Shown: piece after piece, positions 1 to 5,399 of the stretch
Numbering within the stretch: position 1 is the first letter of the stretch
How the letters are laid out: the number at the start of each line of letters is the position of its first letter
Origin: Rhodothermales bacterium
GTDB lineage: Bacteria > Bacteroidota > Rhodothermia > Rhodothermales > VXPQ01
DNA length: 6,827 bases
Reading direction: 5' to 3'
Assembly (NCBI GenBank): GCA_028283985.1
Contig: JANQSQ010000407.1
Coordinates: 1-6,827, forward strand
Position numbers and translations under genes: made by a program
Notes under the pieces: generated by a model
Told to the model about the DNA's origin: nothing
Database searches by the model: none
What the model saw: the letters and a program-made list of their open reading frames with translations, nothing else

Positions 1-58
1 GGCCAGGCGCCGCGAGCGCAGTGTGGCCCAGCCACATAAGCGAGCGGCAACGCCGCAT
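1..58 (-). CDS. Possible start of a further gene, cut by the left edge
   Basis: Thirty-six bases after the beta-CASP stop codon there is an ATG followed by 19 open codons that run off the window. They read MRRCRSLMWLGHTALAAPG: a basic N-terminus followed by a short, mildly hydrophobic, Ala-rich stretch. This could be the beginning of a signal peptide, but it is too short to identify any family. The frame is the same as that of the upstream gene and stays open from its TAA to the edge, so a TTG start at position 91 is also possible. No ribosome binding site is evident. The stretch could equally be non-coding spacer. Treat it as a placeholder until the neighbouring sequence is seen. Confidence 0.22.
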   Translation of the reverse strand, partial: MRRCRSLMWLGHTALAAPG

Positions 59-94
59 GGCGGGAAAACAGGCCCCGGTCCTTGCGAACAAATC

Positions 95-1492
95 TTACAG
101 GTCGACCGGCGCCCCTTCTTCAGGGACCACGACGCGTATGTCCGGGTGAAAAAACCGGATATTCTCGGCCATCCACGTTCTCGCGTTCGTTTCGCCGTGC
201 ACGAGTACGACGGTTTTCGGCGCCAATCGTTCGACCAGTTTGATGAGATCGCGCCGGTGGCTGTGTCCGCTGAAGCGGAACCGTCGGACTTCGCAGCGGA
301 CGGATTGCGCCGGTTTCATCCGGTCGAGTTGCACCTCGGCGTCGTCCCCCTGCTCCGCCGCGGCCAGAAGTTGGGCCGCCGGAGAATCTTCCTTGGCGAA
401 TCCTACCAGAAAGATCGCGTTCTTTTCGTCTTCGATCAGCCGCCGCGCAAGGTCATTGGAGGTGGTGCGTTCGAACATCATGCCGCTGGCCGCCAAATGA
501 ATAGCCGGCCCCCGCAATGCATTGTTGAGCAAAGCCGGCTTTCGGGGGAGGCGTACCTGCTCTACGTCGAACACCCTGAATTCTTCGTCGAGACGCGGCG
601 TGTTGAAGCGTGTACGGTCATAGATGTCTGCAAACGCCCGCATGGAGCCGGCCGTATAGACCGGAATATCGAAAGGAATCAACTCCAGTTCCTTGAACCG
701 GTGAAGCAGGGCAAGAATTTCTTGCGCCCGTCCGAAAGCGAACGAAGGAATGAGCACCGTGCCGCCGCGAGCCAGTACATTCGCCAGGGCGTCGGCAAAT
801 TTCTTTTCCTCGGACTTGCGGGTGGTCAACTCGGCGCCGGAATCCGCCCCCAGAGTGGATTCGGGAATCAATATGTCTACGGGGGGCTCCGGATAATTTC
901 CCCCCGGGACAATGGATTGAGGATGCTGATTGGTGTCGCTCGTGTAAAACGCCCGCCGGATTTCTCCTTCCGATTCCCAGGAAAAAAGGACCCCGGCTGC
1001 TCCCAGCACATGCCCGGCATGGTAAAAGCGCGCCGTGATTTCGCATTGGCCGCGAAGGCCGGTTACGTCGAAATCCGTGTTGAGGTCGTGGGGCGCGTAC
1101 AGAAAACGGTGTTCTTCCAGTTCTTCCTCCTTGAACAGGGGCGCATGGATCGAATTGCCTTCCTGGAGTTTGCGCCGCTGCAATCGCGCGGAAGCGGGAA
1201 GCACAAAATCCGTCAAGTCGCGCGTAGCGCGTGTCATGTGGACGCGCACATGCGGAAAGTGCCGGACCAGCACCGGTAGCGAGCCGATGTGATCATGGTG
1301 CGCATGCGTAACCAGCACATGGTCCACATGCCAGTCGGACCGCATGTGGTTCATGTCGAAATCCGGCAACGAGGCCGGTCCTTCCTCGTCGGGGTCGGCT
1401 CCTGCGTCGATGAGAATGCCTGTATTCCCGATCAGCGCAAGGTGACAACTGGCCCCGATGGCTTCCGTTTTCCCCAGAGAAACGAATTGCAT
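95..1492 (-). CDS. Beta-CASP metallo-beta-lactamase protein (RNase / CPSF-73-like)
   Basis: This 465-residue protein is a two-zinc metallo-beta-lactamase hydrolase with an inserted beta-CASP domain, the architecture of CPSF-73, archaeal CPSF and bacterial RNA-processing nucleases. All seven diagnostic positions can be placed: motif 1 Asp29 (LIDAGA), motif 2 THAHHDHIG (His63, His65, Asp67, His68), motif 3 His161 (AGHVLGA), motif 4 Asp186 (YTSDT), motif A Glu211 (PESTLG), motif B His410 (FSGHS) and motif C His432 (LVHGE). The beta-CASP insert spans about residues 220-395 and includes GGTVLIPSFAFGRAQEIL and ASGMMF. The length fits the family, and no signal peptide or membrane segment is seen, so it is probably cytoplasmic. 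The likely activity is RNA endo- or exonucleolytic cleavage, but the substrate cannot be read from sequence. Residue 412, normally Asp in FSxHxD, is His here. The ATG lies 12 bp after the transaldolase stop, suggesting one transcript. Confidence 0.93.
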   Translation of the reverse strand: MQFVSLGKTEAIGASCHLALIGNTGILIDAGADPDEEGPASLPDFDMNHMRSDWHVDHVLVTHAHHDHIGSLPVLVRHFPHVRVHMTRATRDLTDFVLPASARLQRRKLQEGNSIHAPLFKEEELEEHRFLYAPHDLNTDFDVTGLRGQCEITARFYHAGHVLGAAGVLFSWESEGEIRRAFYTSDTNQHPQSIVPGGNYPEPPVDILIPESTLGADSGAELTTRKSEEKKFADALANVLARGGTVLIPSFAFGRAQEILALLHRFKELELIPFDIPVYTAGSMRAFADIYDRTRFNTPRLDEEFRVFDVEQVRLPRKPALLNNALRGPAIHLAASGMMFERTTSNDLARRLIEDEKNAIFLVGFAKEDSPAAQLLAAAEQGDDAEVQLDRMKPAQSVRCEVRRFRFSGHSHRRDLIKLVERLAPKTVVLVHGETNARTWMAENIRFFHPDIRVVVPEEGAPVDL

Positions 1493-1504
1493 CCGTGCCC
1501 GGCG

Positions 1505-2167
1505 TTACGGCGTGACGGAGGCGGCTTCGTACTCCCGCCAGTCGGCCAGGAACCGCTCCAGGCCGATGTCTGTCAGCGGGTGATGGAGCAGCTTCTTGAT
1601 CACGCCGAGCGGCATCGTGGCTACGTCGGCGCCCATGAGGGCTGCTTCGACCACATGCAACGGGTGCCGAATGGATGCAGCCAGCACTTCTGTGGTGAAG
1701 CCGTACTGCCTGTATATCCGGACCACCTGGTCGATGAGCTCCATTCCATTTGAGGAAATGTCGTCGAGGCGTCCGATGAAAGGGCTGATGTAATTGGCGC
1801 CCGCCTTCGCGGCGATGAGCGCCTGCGTGGGCGAGAAGCAAAGCGTGCAGTTTGTCCGGATGCCTTCTTCCGAACAGGTTTTCAATGCCTTGACGCCGTC
1901 GGGAATCAGTGGGATTTTCACCACCACATTTTTGTGGATGGGCGCCAGTTGCCGCGCCTGCTCCATGATCCCGGCGTAATCGACGGCGGTAACTTCCGCA
2001 GAGACATCTCCATCCACCAGTTCGCAAATGCGGTAGATGTGCTCGTGAAAATTGACGTTGCCCGCCTTTTTCATGAGCGACGGGTTCGTGGTTACGCCGT
2101 CCAGTACCCCCATGGATGCGGCCTCGCGGATTTCCTCCAGATCCGCGGTGTCTACAAAAAATTTCAT
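1505..2167 (-). CDS. tal: Transaldolase, short FSA/TalC-type
   Basis: This 220-residue protein is a class I aldolase of the small transaldolase / fructose-6-phosphate aldolase family. It acts in the non-oxidative pentose phosphate pathway, moving a dihydroxyacetone unit between sugar phosphates through a Schiff-base lysine. The N-terminal MKFFVDTAD, the DGVTTNPSL strand (residues 23-31), the catalytic Lys84 in VVVKIPL, the CFSPTQALIAAKAGA block and SPFIGRLDDI (128-137) are all typical. Phe130 aligns with the position that is Tyr131 in E. coli FsaA, whereas transaldolases carry Phe; this favours transaldolase over aldolase activity (inference from family knowledge). I chose the ATG at 2167 because the protein then begins exactly where the family does; a TTG two codons upstream (2173) is the alternative. 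No Shine-Dalgarno sequence is visible. A 136-bp gap precedes the gene, and the beta-CASP gene follows after 12 bp. Confidence 0.95.
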   Translation of the reverse strand: MKFFVDTADLEEIREAASMGVLDGVTTNPSLMKKAGNVNFHEHIYRICELVDGDVSAEVTAVDYAGIMEQARQLAPIHKNVVVKIPLIPDGVKALKTCSEEGIRTNCTLCFSPTQALIAAKAGANYISPFIGRLDDISSNGMELIDQVVRIYRQYGFTTEVLAASIRHPLHVVEAALMGADVATMPLGVIKKLLHHPLTDIGLERFLADWREYEAASVTP

Positions 2168-2303
2168 GACCAAGCGACGGTTTGAGCGGAGAAGATACGG
2201 GAAGGGATGTATCCTTTACATGATACGCAACGGGGCGTTGGGATTCGAGCCTTTTCGTGCTTTGTACACGATTTCAAGGATACTCTGATCAGGGCTACTT
2301 CGA
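2168..2303 (-). promoter_or_regulatory. Intergenic gap upstream of transaldolase, with short inverted repeats
   Basis: This 136-bp stretch separates the phosphatase stop from the transaldolase start and is the longest non-coding gap in the window, so a promoter for the transaldolase/beta-CASP pair probably lies here. On the minus strand TATCAT (2225-2220) is a one-mismatch match to a sigma-70 -10 box, but its -35 partner 17 bp upstream (TCGAAT) is poor. I see no good match to the Bacteroidota TAnnTTTG element. Short repeats present are ATGTA-TCCTT-TACAT (2207-2221), GTATC (2209-2213) with GATAC (2222-2226), the 8-bp pair GTATCCTT (2209-2216) and AAGGATAC (2276-2283), TCGTG with CACGA (2255-2259 and 2267-2271), and the palindrome CTGATCAG (2285-2292). 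None is followed by a clear T-run, so I do not call a terminator. Confidence 0.3.
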
Positions 2304-4079
2304 TCAGCGCTTCACGACCCGCTTGACGACCAGCATGGTGAGGTCATCGGACAATTCCTCCACGTTTCCGGTGAATTCGGCAATGTCCTTATGGACCATG
2401 TCTACGATGTCCGCCGCGGATTGTGTTTGCACCCGCTTTAGCACAGCCTCGAGGCGGTCTTCATGGTATTCTTCGCCGTCAGCCCCCATCGCTTCTGTCA
2501 CGCCGTCGGTAAACAGCACGGCGATGTCGCCCGGGTCCAGTTTGACCGTGCCGCGCTCGTAGCCGATCCGGTCGAGCACACCCAGAAGCAGCCCCCCCTT
2601 GTCCAGCAGTTCTATGGAGCCGTTTTGGCGTAAGACCATGGGTGGGTTATGTCCGGCGTTCACGTACTCCATTTCCCCGGAATCGAGGTGCAGGATGGCC
2701 AGAAAGAACGTAATGAACCGGTCCGTATCGGTATTCTGGCATATGACGCGATTGATATGCCCCACAGCCTGTTCGGTCGTCATTTCCATGGGCAGCACGA
2801 CATGCAGGCTGGCTTGCAGGTTCGCCATGAGCAGCGCCGCGGGCATGCCTTTTCCCGTCACGTCGGCAATAGCGAGCAGGAGCCGTTCGTCCTGGACCCG
2901 AACGACATCGTAGTAGTCGCCTCCTACAAGACGGCTTGGTCTGGCCAGCGCGGCCACCTCGTAGTGCTCTATATCGGGCGTTTGTTGCGGCAGGAGCCGT
3001 TCCTGGATGCGCCGCGCGATACGCATCTCTTCCTCAAGCCGCTTTTTCTCGATCTGCTCTTCGACCAGAAAGGAATTTTGCACCGAAACAAGGGTGAGAT
3101 TCCCCAGAGCGGACAGGAATTCGATGTCTGCAGAGGTATACGGCTGGCCGGTTCGCTTGGGGCCGAGGCATAAGGCGCCGCAAGGCGTCCCCTGGTGTTT
3201 CAGGGGCAGCGCCAGCATCAACCCGAGCTCGCGGAGTCCCTGGCATGTATCGTCGGAAGCCGTTTCAGAAACGGCAGGCGTGACGCCGGACGGGGCCGGA
3301 CCGTTATCCGGAAGCACGAGTTCCTCCAGGGTGCAGAGCTGTTCCGCCAGCGCCGGCGCAATCTGTTCCGGCAAGCCTCCGGAGGTGGTTACGAACAGGC
3401 CCGGGTTGTCTTCGTTGGTCCGGTTCCTGCGCACCAGAAACAGATGGCGGGAGACCAGGAGCTGTCCCATCAGGGCGAAGGATAGCAACTTGACGAGACG
3501 CTCCCGATCGATGGTTGCATTGAATTCCTGCGACAGATCGAACAGGGTATTCAGTTCCTGAATTCTGGCGTCGAGATCGCGGTTCGCCAATTGCAGTTCT
3601 TCCACCATCAGGGAGTTGTGCACCGCCGTGGAGGACATATGCACCAGCGATCGGACAAACTCCAATTCGAACGGGGTGTAGGGTTCGTCTGTCGCTTTTT
3701 TTCCGGCGGCCAGGATGCCGATTTCCCGGCTCCCGAAACGTATCGGCGCCGCCAGTACCAGACCGTGTTCCAGCAATTCTTCCGGTACCTGATCTCCCGT
3801 CAGCACAGTATCCTCCGGTATTTCGGGCGCCTGGAGGACGGTCCCTTCCTCGAGGGTTTTTACATTTCGTATTGCGGCTACGCGGTATCCGTTTTCGACC
3901 GGATCGTGCATCAGCACAGCGCTTCGGGTGGTCAGCAATTTGCTCATGACCGTCAGGAGCAAACTGTTCAGCACGAACTGCAGATCGAGGGATGTGCTCA
4001 ACAGGCGGCTCGTTTCGTACAGCGCGCGCAGGTCGAACCGTTCGCTTCGCATGGAAGATGTGTCCGAATCGGTACCCAT
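2304..4079 (-). CDS. GAF-GAF-SpoIIE/RsbU-type PP2C serine phosphatase
   Basis: This 591-residue soluble regulator has two GAF domains (about 29-157 and 185-337), a charged helical linker (about 338-363, ending IARRIQERLLPQ) and a C-terminal SpoIIE/RsbU-class PP2C domain (about 370-588). Metal-binding and core motifs are intact: GGDYYD (Asp388), AIADVTGKGMPAALLM (Asp406), NAGHNPP (474-480), LFTDGVTEA (Asp525) and SDDLT (Asp578/Asp579), so it should be catalytically active. Enzymes of this class usually dephosphorylate an STAS-domain anti-sigma-factor antagonist; the GAF domains would sense a ligand, and the linker helix would pass the signal on. No NKFDE cyclic-GMP signature is seen, so the ligand is unknown. 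An upstream in-frame start would add 30 basic residues (to 4169), but I prefer the ATG at 4079, which overlaps the phosphoesterase stop as TGATG and begins just before the first conserved helix. No STAS, anti-sigma or sigma gene is present in the window. Confidence 0.93.
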   Translation of the reverse strand: MGTDSDTSSMRSERFDLRALYETSRLLSTSLDLQFVLNSLLLTVMSKLLTTRSAVLMHDPVENGYRVAAIRNVKTLEEGTVLQAPEIPEDTVLTGDQVPEELLEHGLVLAAPIRFGSREIGILAAGKKATDEPYTPFELEFVRSLVHMSSTAVHNSLMVEELQLANRDLDARIQELNTLFDLSQEFNATIDRERLVKLLSFALMGQLLVSRHLFLVRRNRTNEDNPGLFVTTSGGLPEQIAPALAEQLCTLEELVLPDNGPAPSGVTPAVSETASDDTCQGLRELGLMLALPLKHQGTPCGALCLGPKRTGQPYTSADIEFLSALGNLTLVSVQNSFLVEEQIEKKRLEEEMRIARRIQERLLPQQTPDIEHYEVAALARPSRLVGGDYYDVVRVQDERLLLAIADVTGKGMPAALLMANLQASLHVVLPMEMTTEQAVGHINRVICQNTDTDRFITFFLAILHLDSGEMEYVNAGHNPPMVLRQNGSIELLDKGGLLLGVLDRIGYERGTVKLDPGDIAVLFTDGVTEAMGADGEEYHEDRLEAVLKRVQTQSAADIVDMVHKDIAEFTGNVEELSDDLTMLVVKRVVKR

Positions 4080-4081
4080 CA
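4077..4081 (-). promoter_or_regulatory. TGATG stop/start overlap (translational coupling)
   Basis: On the minus strand the phosphoesterase stop TGA (4081-4079) and the phosphatase start ATG (4079-4077) share one A. The phosphatase ATG has no Shine-Dalgarno sequence in the preceding 20 bases (GCCGCACGATCATTCGTCCTG), so re-initiation by ribosomes finishing the phosphoesterase is the simplest way for it to be translated. This overlap also decides the phosphatase start. Confidence 0.8.
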
Positions 4082-4594
4082 GGACGAATGATCGTGCGGC
4101 GGTTTTTCGTCGAGGTGCACGACTTCCGCTTTCCGGGCGCTGCCCTCGGCTATTTCCAGCAGCACGCATGTCTTCACCCGGTGCAATCCCTGGCGACCGG
4201 CCGCTCCGGGGTTAAGGTACAGCATATTCGGGGGATTGCGCACCCGTTCGATGCGCAGGATGTGGCTGTGTCCGCAAATGAAGATATCCGGGGGGTCGGC
4301 GGCGAGCGCTTTGGCGATCCGGGAGTCCCAGCGCCCCGGACTTCCCCCGATATGCGTCATGCAAATGCGTACGCCGTCCACTTCGATTCGCACCACCTCT
4401 ACGGTGCGGTGACGGACGCCCGGCCCGTCCATATTACCCCAGACGGCCTGTACGGGCGCGATCTCTTCGAGTCGTTCCAGGATGTCTGCTTCGCCGATAT
4501 CCCCGGCATGCAGGATGCGGTCCACCCCGTTGAAGTATGTTGGAATCGCCGGATGAAAATAGCCGTGCGTGTCCGAGATGATGCCAATCTTCAC
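4079..4594 (-). CDS. YfcE/MJ0936-family metallophosphoesterase
   Basis: This 171-residue calcineurin-like phosphoesterase has a single domain with the full two-metal site: Asp8 and His10 (SDTHG), Asp32 (HAGDIGEA), Asn54 (GNMD), His81 (THIGG) and His109/His111 (CGHSH), followed by LNPGA (127-131). Relatives hydrolyse phosphodiesters in vitro, and the physiological substrate is usually unknown; a nucleotide second messenger is possible but not shown. The length is normal for the family. The start is GTG at 4594: an in-frame TAA lies 12 bp upstream and the protein begins directly with the conserved MKIGIISDTHG, so no longer form is possible and the next ATG would remove the first metal ligands. 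It lies 45 bp after the UPF0173 gene and overlaps the phosphatase gene by one base, implying co-expression. The tail after about residue 150 is polar and ends in PPHDHSS. Confidence 0.93.
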   Translation of the reverse strand: MKIGIISDTHGYFHPAIPTYFNGVDRILHAGDIGEADILERLEEIAPVQAVWGNMDGPGVRHRTVEVVRIEVDGVRICMTHIGGSPGRWDSRIAKALAADPPDIFICGHSHILRIERVRNPPNMLYLNPGAAGRQGLHRVKTCVLLEIAEGSARKAEVVHLDEKPPHDHSS

Positions 4595-4639
4595 AGGCGT
4601 GTCCGGTTACAATGCATTGACGGCTGATGACGGGGTATC
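4595..4639 (-). other. Short spacer with a 10-bp palindrome
   Basis: These 45 bp lie between the UPF0173 stop and the phosphoesterase GTG. They contain a perfect palindrome, CAATGCATTG (4610-4619), centred about 20 bp upstream of the start codon. There is no T-run, so it is not an intrinsic terminator, and its position would suit a small operator. A palindrome of this length is expected several times by chance in a window of this size, so the assignment is weak. Lack of a terminator supports read-through from the UPF0173 gene into the phosphoesterase and phosphatase. Confidence 0.2.
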
Positions 4640-5326
4640 CTATATCTCGAGAACGCCTCCGGGTTCGAGCACCCGCGTGGCGAATCCCGCTTCGTCCATA
4701 AGTTGCTCCCATTGGCTCACGTCTACCTCGATGGGCGGAAACGTATTGTAATGCACCGGCACGGTGAGATCGGGACGCAGCAACCCGGCTGCGCGCACCG
4801 CATCGCGAATACCCGAGGTAAAGCAATCGCCTATCGGCAGCAGCGCGAGATCCGGCTCGAAATCATCCCCGATCCATTCCATTTCGGCGAAGGCGCAGGT
4901 GTCTCCGGCGGCGTACGCCGACTTGCCCTCTATTTCGAACACGAACCCGTTGGGATTGCCCCCGTACCCCCCGTCCGGAAAGGAAGACGAATGGCGGGCA
5001 TAGGTTTGGTGGACCTTTCCCCAGTCGAAGGTCCAGGCTCCGCCCGTATTCATGGCAAGTACGTGGTCGTGCCCGTGCTCCCTCGAAAAATAACTGGTGA
5101 TTTCAAAATTGCTGACCACGAGCGCCCCGGATCGTTTGGCGATCTCCGGCGCGTCCCCGAGGTGATCCTCGTGCGCATGCGTAAGAAAGATGACGTCAGG
5201 GTTCAGCTCGTCCGGCGATATAACGCCTTCCGCGCGGGGATTACCGGTGATCCAGGGGTCCACGAGGAGCGTGGCGCCGCCTGTTTCGAGTTGGAAAGCG
5301 GAATGGCCGAAATAAACGAGTTTCAT
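4640..5326 (-). CDS. UPF0173 family metal-dependent hydrolase (metallo-beta-lactamase fold)
   Basis: This 228-residue single-domain metallo-beta-lactamase protein belongs to the UPF0173 (YtkL-like) group. It opens with MKLVYFGHSAFQLE and VDPWITGNP (22-30), and carries the zinc motif THAHEDHLGD (His50, His52, Asp54, His55), His112 (ARHSSS), Asp142 (AAGDT), LALLPIGDCFTSG (160-172) and the C-terminal HYNTFP with His192. All metal ligands are present, so it should be active. The usual family wording around residue 171 is FTMGP, and FTSGI here is a mild variation. No signal peptide or membrane segment is seen. The biochemical substrate of the family is not established, so none is proposed. The ATG at 5326 places the conserved first strand at residue 2. 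The upstream leader is A/T-rich (ACCTTTTTGAACCT) without a Shine-Dalgarno sequence. The gene follows the OPT transporter by 73 bp and precedes the phosphoesterase by 45 bp. Confidence 0.94.
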   Translation of the reverse strand: MKLVYFGHSAFQLETGGATLLVDPWITGNPRAEGVISPDELNPDVIFLTHAHEDHLGDAPEIAKRSGALVVSNFEITSYFSREHGHDHVLAMNTGGAWTFDWGKVHQTYARHSSSFPDGGYGGNPNGFVFEIEGKSAYAAGDTCAFAEMEWIGDDFEPDLALLPIGDCFTSGIRDAVRAAGLLRPDLTVPVHYNTFPPIEVDVSQWEQLMDEAGFATRVLEPGGVLEI

Positions 5327-5399
5327 AGGTTCAAAAAGGTAATGATGAAGGCCGATAACGCCTGATGAAGGTTGGATGTGCAGTGTGTGCGTTTAGCGA
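5327..5399 (-). promoter_or_regulatory. Gap upstream of the UPF0173 gene with a 9-bp direct repeat
   Basis: This 73-bp gap lies between the OPT transporter stop and the UPF0173 ATG. On the minus strand CCTTCATCA occurs twice, at 5371-5363 and 5351-5343, spaced exactly 20 bp apart, about two helical turns, so both copies face the same side of the DNA. Between them AGGC and GCCT (5349-5352 with 5360-5363) could form a 4-bp stem, too weak to be a terminator. A run of five T follows close to the start codon. The repeat could be a binding site for a regulator of the UPF0173/phosphoesterase/phosphatase group. No convincing promoter boxes are seen. Confidence 0.25.
5343..5371. repeat. Direct repeat TGATGAAGG, two copies 20 bp apart
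   Basis: TGATGAAGG occurs at 5343-5351 and again at 5363-5371 on the plus strand, separated by 11 bases. Both copies are exact over nine bases. The repeat lies in non-coding DNA, with its nearer copy ending 17 bp from the UPF0173 start codon. Confidence 0.6.

Noticed and set aside
44..56. Hairpin GCGGC-AAC-GCCGC near the left edge as a terminator
   Set aside because: There is no T-run on the transcribed strand and the loop is only three bases; it may be part of a coding sequence.
23..1279. Open reading frame of 418 codons on the plus strand
   Set aside because: It lies entirely antisense to the beta-CASP gene, has no recognisable motif, and is an expected by-product of GC-rich codon use. 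The minus-strand frame carries all seven family motifs.
2255..2271. Hairpin TCGTG-CTTTGTA-CACGA as a terminator of the phosphatase gene
   Set aside because: The stem is only 5 bp, and on the minus strand it is followed by A residues rather than a T-run.
2235..2275. tRNA-like T-arm around GGATTCGAGCC
   Set aside because: The flanking bases do not pair on either strand and no acceptor, D or anticodon arm can be drawn.
2649..4091. Several plus-strand open frames across the phosphatase gene
   Set aside because: They are antisense shadows of a gene with intact GAF and PP2C motifs, and they show no recognisable protein features.
4080..4169. Thirty extra N-terminal codons for the phosphatase
   Set aside because: They are basic and of low complexity, overlap the phosphoesterase C-terminus, and are unlike any GAF N-terminus. 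The TGATG junction gives a better start.
1300..5185. Shared 14-mer GTGCGCATGCGTAA near 1300 and near 5170
   Set aside because: Both copies encode the zinc-binding THAH motif of the two metallo-beta-lactamase proteins, so the match reflects protein conservation and not a DNA repeat.
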